A stretch of 17,493 nt of DNA from an uncultured Candidatus Saccharibacteria bacterium (GCA_937976315.1 CALJRR010000014.1:1-17493); one strand, 5' to 3'. Positions 9,311 to 15,207 are shown, counted from the first letter of the stretch. Made by a program: numbers and translations. The notes: generated from the sequence alone by a model not told the origin.

Positions 9311-9757
9311 CTACTTACTACCGTCGTCATTTTGACCTAAAGTCTTATTATATCGTTTTTTTAAATAATCAGCCTGCAGCTGTGCAATAACTCTATTCCT
9401 CTCATAAGGATTATCTTTTGTTAAAGCTATAATCTTTTTAACTTTATCCACCCATTCTCTTTCTATCAAGTCTTCATCCGCTGCCACCAGAGGAGTATCA
9501 TCATCAGCTACTACCCCTGACTGCTTCGCACTTTGATCGTCGTTTTGAGATTGAGATAAAGGAACTGTTGTAGTATTATCAACAGGCAAAGCCACGGGGA
9601 TATTGTTATATTGTTCAACCCTAGCACCAAGTGACTGCTCGGACTCTCTTCCGATTTCAGGATTTAATGATGTATTTTCTACATTATACTCACCGCCACC
9701 TATATTTTGTGGCTGCACCTCAGGGGTCCTATTAACTTGTGGCAGTTCGGGATTCAT
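9311..9757 (-). CDS. Small acidic protein encoded just upstream of the DNA-pump ATPase
   Basis: Soluble 148-residue protein with no signal peptide or membrane helix. Residues 1 to about 95 are Asn/Gln/Pro/Val-rich and acidic, probably disordered. Residues 96-140 (from LIEREWVDKVKKI to KKRYNKTLG) form a compact, charged, probably helical module that is likely the conserved part. It lies 8 bases upstream of the ATPase gene in the same direction, so a role as partner or adaptor of that ATPase is a reasonable inference. No known family is recognised. The ATG lacks a Shine-Dalgarno site but sits 6 bases after an extended -10, TGG-TACAAT, suggesting a leaderless mRNA. Confidence 0.75.
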   Translation of the reverse strand: MNPELPQVNRTPEVQPQNIGGGEYNVENTSLNPEIGRESEQSLGARVEQYNNIPVALPVDNTTTVPLSQSQNDDQSAKQSGVVADDDTPLVAADEDLIEREWVDKVKKIIALTKDNPYERNRVIAQLQADYLKKRYNKTLGQNDDGSK

Positions 9758-9763
9758 AAATAT

Positions 9764-9772
9764 ATTGTACCA
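9764..9772 (-). promoter_or_regulatory. Extended -10 promoter for a leaderless transcript
   Basis: On the minus strand TGG-TACAAT ends at 9764, leaving 6 bases before the ATG at 9757. No convincing -35 is seen. Transcription would begin at or next to the ATG. Confidence 0.55.
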
Positions 9773-9811
9773 CGTAACTACTTAAAATACACGACTACAT
9801 TCAGGACGGGA

Positions 9812-10183
9812 TTAGTATCTTTTATGTATAAAAAAACACGCCAGCAATTCAAACACACCAAGTAATAATATCTCAAAAATCCCAACATCTCCCATCGATT
9901 GCATGCCCACATAAATAACTGGAGCAAGAGAGATTACAGTAGAGTAATAATACGTCTTATACTTAGATTCATTGCGACTATTCTTGAAATTAAAAAATTT
10001 CGCAGCTATTCGCTCCGATGTTAAAAATACTACATAAGTTAGACAGATAAATAGTACATACAAACATACAAAAAACGCTAAAATCCCAAACGGACCAGCA
10101 GAACTCGGGTTTGTCGCGTTCAAAATAACCGCAGTCAAAATCAATGCAACCAACGCTATAAAACTAATTATCTTCATCCCCAT
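9812..10183 (-). CDS. Small multi-pass membrane protein of unknown function
   Basis: Protein of about 123 residues, mostly hydrophobic, with four likely membrane segments: KIISFIALVALILTAVIL near the start, a GILAFFVCLYVLFICL segment, STVISLAPVIYV, and a C-terminal IFEILLLGVFELLACFF. A basic loop (KNSRNESKYK) separates the second and third. No family is recognised. The start is uncertain: GTG at 10189, ATG at 10183 and ATG at 10177 are all in frame. I chose 10183 because a TATGAT box (10195-10190) lies 6 bases upstream, the same geometry as other leaderless genes here, and no Shine-Dalgarno site serves any of the three. It is read in the same direction as the acidic-protein and ATPase genes, but the acidic-protein gene seems to have its own promoter. 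Confidence 0.65.
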   Translation of the reverse strand: MGMKIISFIALVALILTAVILNATNPSSAGPFGILAFFVCLYVLFICLTYVVFLTSERIAAKFFNFKNSRNESKYKTYYYSTVISLAPVIYVGMQSMGDVGIFEILLLGVFELLACFFIHKRY

Positions 10184-10255
10184 ACTCACATCATACTATA
10201 CACAAGAAGCCTGAGCGATAATACTATAGCATATAGACACAAACCATCCGCCGAT

Positions 10256-10291
10256 AAAAAATAACTATTAGGCGCGGGTGCTACTTGCCTA
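10256..10291 (-). terminator. Weak candidate terminator of the large structured RNA
   Basis: Minus strand: UAGGC (10291-10287) pairs with GCCUA (10273-10269) around a 13-nt loop. After 7 bases comes a run of six U (10261-10256). The stem is short and the U-run is displaced, so this is tentative. Confidence 0.35.
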
Positions 10292-10566
10292 TTACCGCTC
10301 GAGGCGATTTGACCGCTCCTTAATTAAGGAGCATCCTTGCAGTGTTCCTCTGCATACATCCAGGATTCTCACCGCTAGTCCTTTAACGAGGATTAACTGG
10401 ATGTATGCGGTACTAACCGCGCGCTCAACGCTTTTATAAGGCGGAGCATTGGCTGCGTCATTATAAAAATCATGCAGCCAACTGTCCGTCGATTTATACG
10501 CAAAATGTGGCTTTATATAAAATTTATTGTTAATGTATTTTTGCTTTTTTGTTTTTCTAAAAGCTT
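10256..10566 (-). ncRNA. Unidentified large, densely structured RNA
   Basis: A protein-free stretch with many perfect inverted repeats, best read as a ~310-nt minus-strand RNA. Its promoter lies at 10573-10601. Stems in transcript order: an 8-bp hairpin (10481-10474 with 10456-10449); GCUCCGC with GCG-UU-GAGC (10447-10423); GCGGU with ACCGC (10420-10407); a 12-bp perfect stem (10408-10397 with 10363-10352) closing a 33-nt internal part; UGCAG with CUGCA (10354-10338), which overlaps the 12-bp stem by three bases and may be an alternative pairing; and an 18-nt perfect palindrome (10332-10315). A weak terminator follows. The first ~50 nt are A-rich. I recognise no family. The paired stems are wobble-free, so strand is inferred from the promoter only. 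No credible ORF lies inside. Confidence 0.6.
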
Positions 10567-10572
10567 AACCTT

Positions 10573-10601
10573 ATACTAGCATAGCCCTATTTAGATGTCA
10601 A
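10573..10601 (-). promoter_or_regulatory. Promoter of the large structured RNA
   Basis: Minus strand: a perfect TTGACA (10601-10596), a 17-base spacer, and TAGTAT (10578-10573) preceded by TGC as an extended -10. The predicted start is near 10566. The perfect -35 makes this one of the best promoters in the window. Confidence 0.7.
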
Positions 10602-10619
10602 CTATTACTCGACCAAAAA

Positions 10620-11230
10620 ATATTGTAATTTTCACCTATTTTTTAATGTTGTTAAAATTATCATCTGTTAATTATTCTCTTATCCCTTTATAGTCATCTG
10701 TGTATTTTACAACAATCTTGTCATTTTTGATTATTATCTAGCACAGATTACGCACCATTCAATGAAGATATTATTGACTTAGCGACCGCCCAATTACACG
10801 ACTAACCTATGATTACCCGTCATCCAAACATTGCCACAAAAATAGGTTCGTACAGTCAATATCAGACCGACGCCTAACATTCAAATCCGCGATAAAATAA
10901 TAGTCTATATTCCCTGCTTTATAAAACTCTATTCACTTTCATTGTCACACTATAGCAAACTTAACAAAAATTGTTTTACATTATTGCAGAAAACGTTCAA
11001 GCATCAGCATGCACTAGACCTTATGTATCAAAGATGCTATACAGTTTTAACTAAAAATTACAAAAACAAAAAACATAAAGTCTATTTATAATACGCAAGC
11101 CATCCTTTACGCTTCGATTAAAAGAGTGCAGAAAATGTGGCGGCAATCTAATTTGCGATATACATAAAAAAGACCATCAAACAAACGCCAGTCTCTGGCA
11201 TATAACTTCATAGTAAAAGCCATTAGAAAA
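10620..11230. other. AT-rich gene-free stretch, nothing assigned
   Basis: About 600 bases with no ORF showing recognisable protein features on either strand. The only local structure I see is a short hairpin, GCCAG-TCT-CTGGC, at about 11187-11199. The stretch may be spacer or a decayed region; I cannot assign a function. Confidence 0.6.
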
Positions 11231-11303
11231 AATAGTTGCGAAAATTAGAAAGAAGATTATAAAATGTGTGGTATTTTTTACTCAACTTTTTACAAAAATA
11301 TTG

Positions 11304-11332
11304 TTGACATAAGCATTTATATAGCTTATTAT
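11304..11332 (+). promoter_or_regulatory. Promoter of small RNA
   Basis: A perfect TTGACA (11304-11309), a 17-base spacer, and TATTAT (11327-11332, 5 of 6). The predicted start is near 11339. Confidence 0.75.
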
Positions 11333-11338
11333 AGGGGT

Positions 11339-11439
11339 AGCTTCTGAATAAAAAAGTTATACAGAGGCCAAAAATAAAAAGAAATTGTAAAACTCCACTT
11401 TTTTGAAGACAACCACTACTCGCAGGTGGTTGTTTTTTT
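11339..11439 (+). ncRNA. Candidate ~100-nt small RNA
   Basis: A complete transcription unit with no protein gene: near-consensus promoter at 11304-11332, predicted start at about 11339, and a strong intrinsic terminator ending at 11439. The ~100-nt transcript contains no ATG. Its first 60 or so bases are A-rich and probably unstructured; the last 30 form the terminator hairpin. An A-rich single-stranded 5' part plus a terminator hairpin is the usual shape of a trans-acting small RNA, but no target can be named. It converges on the tmRNA gene, whose own terminator lies about 33 bases beyond. Confidence 0.6.
11409..11439 (+). terminator. Intrinsic terminator of the small RNA
   Basis: ACAACCAC (11409-11416) pairs perfectly with GTGGTTGT (11426-11433) around a 9-nt loop, then runs into an uninterrupted T-tract to 11439. 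Confidence 0.85.
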
Positions 11440-11471
11440 GTATATTAAAAATAAACTCTACTCTTTGACAT

Positions 11472-11499
11472 AAATAAAGTCAGCGATAAGGCTGACTTT
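11472..11499 (-). terminator. Intrinsic terminator of ssrA
   Basis: Minus strand: AAAGTCAGC (11499-11491), a 6-nt loop, GCTGACTTT (11484-11476), then a T-rich tail. It begins about 15 bases after the tmRNA 3' CCA. Confidence 0.8.
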
Positions 11500-11513
11500 T
11501 AATCTAATCTATC

Positions 11514-11917
11514 TGGTGGAGCTGCCGGGTACCGCCCCCGGGTCCAACTGGTATCACAACATTCGTCTACGAACATAGGCTTATCTAAATTTATTTAATA
11601 ACGCTACTCGGATTTAAAATAAACCAAGAAAACCGAGTTCCGTTACGTAGTAAAAGTCCTACATATCCGCTACTTCCGAATATATAGCAAGCAACATAGG
11701 TATAACACCCTTAGATATTGGCTGTTGCCACAATACAAGGATGATCGCTAAAAATTAAGCAGCGATTGGCGCAAAGGCCATCTTAGGAGCGAAAGCGCTC
11801 GCTACGAATGACTTTGCTTTTGCAACAAAGTTTGCATCTAAAAAATATACGTTACGCGTATCGTCGGCTCGCAGAATGTCATGATAAGGTCCAATTGTCT
11901 AAAGCTATATCAGCCCC
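11514..11917 (-). ncRNA. ssrA: Transfer-messenger RNA (tmRNA)
   Basis: Ribosome-rescue RNA that acts as tRNA-Ala and as mRNA to free stalled ribosomes and tag their products for proteolysis. On the minus strand the 5' end GGGGCUG (11917-11911) pairs with CAGCUCC before an encoded ACCA 3' end at 11514. The acceptor stem has a G3-U pair, the alanine identity element. The T-stem is CCGGG/CCCGG. The tag frame runs from the resume GCA at 11835 to TAA at 11755. It encodes 26 residues, beginning ANFVAKAK and ending FAPIAA. A GAGCG-CUUU-CGCUC hairpin lies inside the tag region. Length is 404 nt. The T-loop reads GGCGGUA and lacks the usual UUC. The predicted start at about 11925 requires only short 5' trimming, presumably by RNase P. 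Confidence 0.94.
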
Positions 11918-11931
11918 ATATATCGATTCAT

Positions 11932-11960
11932 ATTATATCTCTATCTCATTCAAAAATCTA
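11932..11960 (-). promoter_or_regulatory. Promoter of ssrA
   Basis: Minus strand: a perfect TATAAT (11937-11932) with a weak TAGATT -35 17 bases upstream. The predicted start lies about 8 bases before the mature tmRNA 5' end. It overlaps the divergent comM promoter. Confidence 0.6.
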
Positions 11961-11977
11961 CATGCTTATGTTTTAAT
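11949..11977 (+). promoter_or_regulatory. Promoter of comM, predicted leaderless
   Basis: TTCAAA (11949-11954), a 17-base spacer, and TTTAAT (11972-11977) preceded by TGT as an extended -10. Six bases separate it from the ATG at 11984, so transcription should start at the A of the ATG. Confidence 0.55.
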
Positions 11978-11983
11978 AGATTC

Positions 11984-13507
11984 ATGATTAGTAGAGTTAT
12001 TTCAGCTACACCCTACGGATTTAATGGACAAATCATCGAAGTTGAGGGAGATATGTCAAAGGGGCTTCCTAGCCTACAAATTGTCGGAATGGGCAATAAG
12101 GCCATCGATGAGTCCAGAGATCGAGTGCGTAGTGCAATAAAAAACTCTTCCCTAGATTTTCCGAAAGGAAAAATAATCATCAACTTAGCACCGGCAGAGC
12201 TACCAAAAGACGGATCTCACTTTGATCTTCCCATCGCCTTATCTATTTTATGTATCAGCGGCGCACTCAACCAAAGTAATATAAACGATGCGGTTTTTGC
12301 AGGTGAATTGGCGCTAGACGGCAGCCTGCGTCCAATACGATCAGCAATTATTACAGCCGAAGTAGCCAAAAACCAAAAAATTAAATCAGTATACGTGCCA
12401 GCCCAAAACGCCAAACAGGCGGCGCTAGTGACTGGAGTTGACGTATTTCCAGTAGAAAACCTAAAAGCACTCTTCTTACACCTCAAAAAAGAAAAGATTA
12501 TTAAGCCAATAGACAGATCATCAATAAAAAATACATCTCTCAATCATAAAAACATTCCAACCATCGACGACATCTACGGACAAGAACAAGCAAAAAGAGC
12601 TATCCAGATAGCCGTTGCCGGAAGGCATAATATTTTATTGTCCGGCCCTCCGGGATCAGGAAAAACTATGTTGGCAAAATCTTTGAAAAATCTATTACCA
12701 GCCCTATCAGAGGATGAGATAGTAGAAGTGACAAAACTTCACAGTCTTGGAGAACACACTATAATAAATAATCCCATAGTAGATAGACCATTCAGGTCGC
12801 CGCACCACACCGCAAGTAGAGCCTCTATTATTGGCGGAGGATCGAAAGTGCAGCCGGGAGAAATCAGTTTAGCTCATAGGGGCGTCCTATTTTTTGATGA
12901 GCTACTCGAATATCCACGCACTGTACTTGAATCACTTCGTCAACCCTTAGAGGATCATGAAATTACCGTCAGTCGTGCAAATGGTAAATTCAACTTCCCT
13001 GCCAATTTCTTATTAGTAGCCACAATGAATCCTTGTCCTTGTGGATTTCTTGGAGATCCAGAAAAAACTTGCATATGCTCACAAAATCAGATTCTCAATT
13101 ATCAAAAAAGATTATCAGGACCGTTACTTGATCGAATAGACCTAACGGTATCGGTTTCACGAGTTCCCCATGAAAAATTATTGAACAATAAAGTGTCGAC
13201 AAAATCACAACAAGAGACATTTTTATCTGAGATACATAAAGCCTACTCTATTCAGAGAGACAGATATAAGTGTAGTTACAAATACAACAATGACATTCCA
13301 AGTAATGGTGTTGATAAAATTACATCAATATCAGAATCTGCAAAAACCTTCTTGACGAACGCAGCCAGAAAATTGGACTTAAGCACTCGCAGCTATTTTA
13401 AAGTTATAAAAGTTTCTCGCACTATCGCAGATTTAGAAGGATCCACATCCATAGAAATTCCACATATAGCAGAAAGCCTACAATACAGACAGATTAACAT
13501 AGGTTAA
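11984..13507 (+). CDS. comM: ComM/YifB family Mg-chelatase-like AAA+ ATPase
   Basis: AAA+ helicase-like protein. The Vibrio homologue drives branch migration during integration of transforming DNA. The 507-residue length is typical. Residues 1-165 form the Lon-protease-like N-terminal domain (GLPSLQIVGMGNKAIDESRDRVRSA). The AAA+ core has Walker A GPPGSGKT (221-228), RSPHHTAS near 271-278, Walker B LFFDEL (302-307), the cysteine-rich NPCPCG...CICS loop (349-366) that is usual in this family, and LLDRIDL with a likely arginine finger at 384. The C-terminal helical domain ends with SRTIADLEGS. The start ATG has no Shine-Dalgarno site and lies 6 bases after the -10, implying a leaderless mRNA. 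The gene is divergent from ssrA and only 66 bases away. Confidence 0.95.
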   Translation: MISRVISATPYGFNGQIIEVEGDMSKGLPSLQIVGMGNKAIDESRDRVRSAIKNSSLDFPKGKIIINLAPAELPKDGSHFDLPIALSILCISGALNQSNINDAVFAGELALDGSLRPIRSAIITAEVAKNQKIKSVYVPAQNAKQAALVTGVDVFPVENLKALFLHLKKEKIIKPIDRSSIKNTSLNHKNIPTIDDIYGQEQAKRAIQIAVAGRHNILLSGPPGSGKTMLAKSLKNLLPALSEDEIVEVTKLHSLGEHTIINNPIVDRPFRSPHHTASRASIIGGGSKVQPGEISLAHRGVLFFDELLEYPRTVLESLRQPLEDHEITVSRANGKFNFPANFLLVATMNPCPCGFLGDPEKTCICSQNQILNYQKRLSGPLLDRIDLTVSVSRVPHEKLLNNKVSTKSQQETFLSEIHKAYSIQRDRYKCSYKYNNDIPSNGVDKITSISESAKTFLTNAARKLDLSTRSYFKVIKVSRTIADLEGSTSIEIPHIAESLQYRQINIG

Positions 13508-13516
13508 TTATTATCC

Positions 13517-13545
13517 TTGAAAATAACAAACATCTCTGTTACAAT
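13517..13545 (+). promoter_or_regulatory. Promoter of infC-rpmI-rplT
   Basis: TTGAAA (13517-13522), a 17-base spacer, and TACAAT (13540-13545) preceded by TGT. The predicted start near 13552 leaves a leader of about 39 nt before the AUU start. That leaves no room for a large L20-type leader structure ahead of infC. Confidence 0.8.
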
Positions 13546-13576
13546 AGCAACTGAGTTAATCTAAAATTGCTTCAAA

Positions 13577-13593
13577 AAGGAGAGCCAGAGATT
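13577..13593 (+). promoter_or_regulatory. Ribosome binding site and AUU start of infC
   Basis: AAGGAG at 13577-13582 with 8 bases to ATT at 13591-13593. It decides the start in favour of AUU over the upstream TTG and is the likely site of IF-3 autoregulation. Confidence 0.7.
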
Positions 13594-14097
13594 AATAAAT
13601 CAATCCGTATCAACGGAGCAATCCGTGCAAGAGAGCTGCGGATAATTGGTCCTGATGGAGAACAGCTCGGAATCATGTCTCTTAAGGAGGCTTTAAGTAA
13701 AGCCAACGACATGAATCTTGACCTAGTTGAAATATCGCCAGGAGCCAATCCGCCAGTTGCTAAAATCATTGACTGGGGTAAGTACCAGTATCAAAAGATG
13801 AAGGATCAACAGAAGAATCGGCGTCAAGCCAAATCTGGAGACCTAAAGCAGATGCGCTTTGGTCTAAAGATAGGAGCTGGAGACCTAGAAGTCAAGCTGA
13901 AGAAGATCCGTAAATTTTTAGAGGGCGGACATAAAGTTCGTATACAAGTGGTCTATAAAGGTCGTGAAATGGCCCATAAAGAGATCGGCTACGAATTGAT
14001 TGACAAAATCATGGAGCACCTTAGTGAGGATGCAATATTAGAGCAAAAACCTCAGATGGCTGGTCGCAATCTGAGCGTAGTAATAAGGAGTAAATAA
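13591..14097 (+). CDS. infC: Translation initiation factor IF-3, AUU start
   Basis: IF-3 binds the 30S subunit and checks start-codon and initiator-tRNA pairing. The N-domain begins NKSIRINGAIRARELRIIGPDGEQLG and runs through LVEISPGANPPVAKIIDWGKY; a lysine-rich linker leads to the C-domain with GREMAHKEIG and a typical end. The start is the unusual part. An ideal AAGGAG (13577-13582) lies 8 bases before ATT at 13591, which begins the conserved IF-3 N-terminus. An in-frame TTG at 13567 has no ribosome site. An AUU start is known in E. coli infC, where it allows IF-3 to repress its own synthesis; the same loop is inferred here. The protein is then 168 residues. Its stop overlaps the rpmI start as TAATG. 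Confidence 0.95.
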   Translation: MNKSIRINGAIRARELRIIGPDGEQLGIMSLKEALSKANDMNLDLVEISPGANPPVAKIIDWGKYQYQKMKDQQKNRRQAKSGDLKQMRFGLKIGAGDLEVKLKKIRKFLEGGHKVRIQVVYKGREMAHKEIGYELIDKIMEHLSEDAILEQKPQMAGRNLSVVIRSK

Positions 14098-14291
14098 TGC
14101 CAAAGCTAAAGACCCACAAAGGCACTGCGAAGCGTATCAAGCTGACCAGCACCGGAAAATTGACCCGCCAGCGCGCATTTGGCGGCCACTTGTTGGCTAA
14201 AAAGTCAAAAAGTCGTAAGCGCGCAATCAACACAACAGCAACAGTAACTGGTTCGATGGCCAAGAACGCCCGTCGAGCAATGGGAGTATAG
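14097..14291 (+). CDS. rpmI: 50S ribosomal protein L35
   Basis: Basic 64-residue protein of the large ribosomal subunit. The N-terminus MPKLKTHKGTAKRIKLTSTGKLTR is the L35 signature, and the family-typical GGHLLAKKSKSRKR follows. The length is standard. The ATG shares its A with the infC stop (TAATG) and is preceded by AAGGAG, so translation is likely coupled to infC. It is followed after 2 bases by rplT, the usual infC-rpmI-rplT order. Confidence 0.97.
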   Translation: MPKLKTHKGTAKRIKLTSTGKLTRQRAFGGHLLAKKSKSRKRAINTTATVTGSMAKNARRAMGV

Positions 14292-14293
14292 TT

Positions 14294-14635
14294 ATGCGAG
14301 TAAAACGAGGAGTTGCCGCACGCGCTAAGCACAAGAAAATCTTAAAAGCAGCTGAGGGAATGCAGCATAATCGTACCAGAAGTTTTCGTCTTGCAAAACA
14401 AGGTGTTATTAGAGCTCTGCAGTACGCCTACCGCGATCGTCGAAATAAGAAGCGCGATCTACGCGGTCTATGGATTACCCGAATCAATGCAGCCGCTCGA
14501 CAAGAAGGTACAACTTACGGCAAGCTTATAGCTTCTATGAAATCTAAAAATATTGAGATTGATAGAAAAATATTAGCAGAATTGGCAGTTAACGAGCCAA
14601 AAGCTTTCGCTGAAATAGTAAAAGCAAGTCTATAA
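14294..14635 (+). CDS. rplT: 50S ribosomal protein L20
   Basis: Large-subunit assembly protein that binds 23S rRNA early. The 113-residue sequence begins MRVKRGVAARAKHKKILKAAEG and continues with the family motifs YAYRDRRNKKRDLRGLWITRINAA and YGKLIASMKSKNIEIDRKILAELA. In other bacteria L20 represses this operon by binding its mRNA; I see no clear leader structure here to support that. The GGGAG at the end of rpmI lies 7 bases before the ATG. It is the last gene of the operon, closed by a strong terminator about 20 bases downstream. Confidence 0.97.
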   Translation: MRVKRGVAARAKHKKILKAAEGMQHNRTRSFRLAKQGVIRALQYAYRDRRNKKRDLRGLWITRINAAARQEGTTYGKLIASMKSKNIEIDRKILAELAVNEPKAFAEIVKASL

Positions 14636-14655
14636 TAGGACAGATCTACCAATAT

Positions 14656-14685
14656 AAAACACCCTGACATTATGCAGGGTGTTTT
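14656..14685. terminator. Bidirectional terminator between rplT and rnpB
   Basis: AAAACACCCTG (14656-14666) pairs perfectly with CAGGGTGTTTT (14675-14685) around an 8-nt loop. T-runs on both strands let it stop rplT transcripts from one side and rnpB transcripts from the other. Confidence 0.85.
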
Positions 14686-14687
14686 AT

Positions 14688-15029
14688 TCATAGTCTGCCT
14701 ATAAGCCGGGTTCTGTCTAGGGCAATCATCTATCTAGTTTGCTTGTTGCCAAACAAATCAAGCGGTTATCGATCTGCGGACGGATAATCCTATTTGCAAA
14801 TCTCCTTGCAGCCGACAGGGTTTACCTCTCGTCTATGTCGCCATAGACGACTGTGGGCTCTTACCCCACTCGTTTCACCTTTTCCCTCGTATATAAAATA
14901 CGAAGGTAGTTTCGTTTCTGTGGCACTTTCCCTAGAGTTGCCTCCGGTCGCCGTTAACGACTGTCGTATCCTTCGCTGCCCGGACTTTCCTCTTAAGTAC
15001 AACTTAAGCGATTGCCTAACAGACTACAT
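14688..15029 (-). ncRNA. rnpB: RNase P RNA, class A
   Basis: Catalytic RNA of RNase P, which removes 5' leaders from pre-tRNAs. On the minus strand it has the universal GAGGAAAGUCCGGGC core near the 5' end (about 14992-14978), GAAAGUGCCACAGAAA, GGUAAGAGCCCAC, a GAGGUAAACCC loop that offers GGU to the tRNA CCA end, and ACAGAACCCGGCUUAU near the 3' end (about 14717-14701). Helix P1 is formed by UAGUCUGU and GCAGACUA at the two ends. At roughly 340 nt, with these blocks in order, it fits ancestral type A. It has its own promoter and shares the terminator with rplT. Confidence 0.97.
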
Positions 15030-15034
15030 GATAT

Positions 15035-15063
15035 ATTATAGCACTAAACCCTAGACTTGTCTG
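15035..15063 (-). promoter_or_regulatory. Promoter of rnpB
   Basis: Minus strand: CAGACA (15063-15058), a 17-base spacer, and a perfect TATAAT (15040-15035) preceded by TGC. The predicted start near 15029-15028 coincides with the P1 helix. The -35 lies within the 3' end of the neighbouring structured RNA. Confidence 0.75.
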
Positions 15064-15195
15064 TGGGCGCTAGATATTCCCCGCATAAATGCAAGGTGGG
15101 TGCTCGCAACTTATTGCCACGACAATAAATCATTAAAGCTCCCTATTGTATGATGTTAGGAAAATCATACGCGCCCACGGATAAATCCAGGGTAT
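15045..15195 (-). ncRNA. ssrS: Structured RNA, candidate 6S RNA
   Basis: A ~120-150 nt RNA on the minus strand between the M50 gene and rnpB. The ends pair: GUGGGCGC (15178-15171) with GCGCCCAC (15070-15063), extended by ACCCU (15193-15189) with AGGGU (15052-15048). Inside are a 7-bp GUAUGAU/AUCAUAC hairpin, a long apical hairpin (GGGAGCU... with ...AGCACCC, capped by UUAUUG/CAAUAA), and a small CUUGCA/UGCGGG hairpin. Several stem pairs are G-U, which would be mismatches on the plus strand, so the minus strand is favoured. The segment GUUGCGAGCACCCACCUUG resembles the 3' side of E. coli 6S RNA, as I remember it. 6S RNA binds the housekeeping polymerase. A perfect TATAAT lies at 15207-15202. 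The family call is tentative; the structure is firmer. Confidence 0.5.
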
Positions 15196-15201
15196 ACCAC
15201 T

Positions 15202-15207
15202 ATTATA
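15202..15207 (-). promoter_or_regulatory. -10 element for the candidate 6S RNA
   Basis: A perfect TATAAT on the minus strand that overlaps the stop codon of the M50 gene, about 7 bases before the predicted RNA start near 15195. No good -35 is seen. Confidence 0.4.

Noticed and set aside
10315..10420. The inverted repeats considered as ends of an insertion sequence or as a CRISPR array.
   Set aside because: There is no transposase, no target duplication, and no regularly spaced identical repeat. The stems differ from each other and nest like RNA structure.
11187..11199. A short GCCAG/CTGGC hairpin considered as a minus-strand terminator.
   Set aside because: The stem is only 5 bp with a 3-nt loop and no clean T-run follows, and no transcript upstream needs it.
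11264..11347. A 27-codon ORF starting MCGIFYS, which resembles the start of class II glutamine amidotransferases.
   Set aside because: It stops after 27 codons, no downstream amidotransferase sequence follows, and it overlaps the small-RNA promoter. The likeness is five residues only.
14790..15054. ORFs of 70 and 86 codons across the RNase P region.
   Set aside because: They overlap rnpB, whose conserved RNA core explains the sequence.
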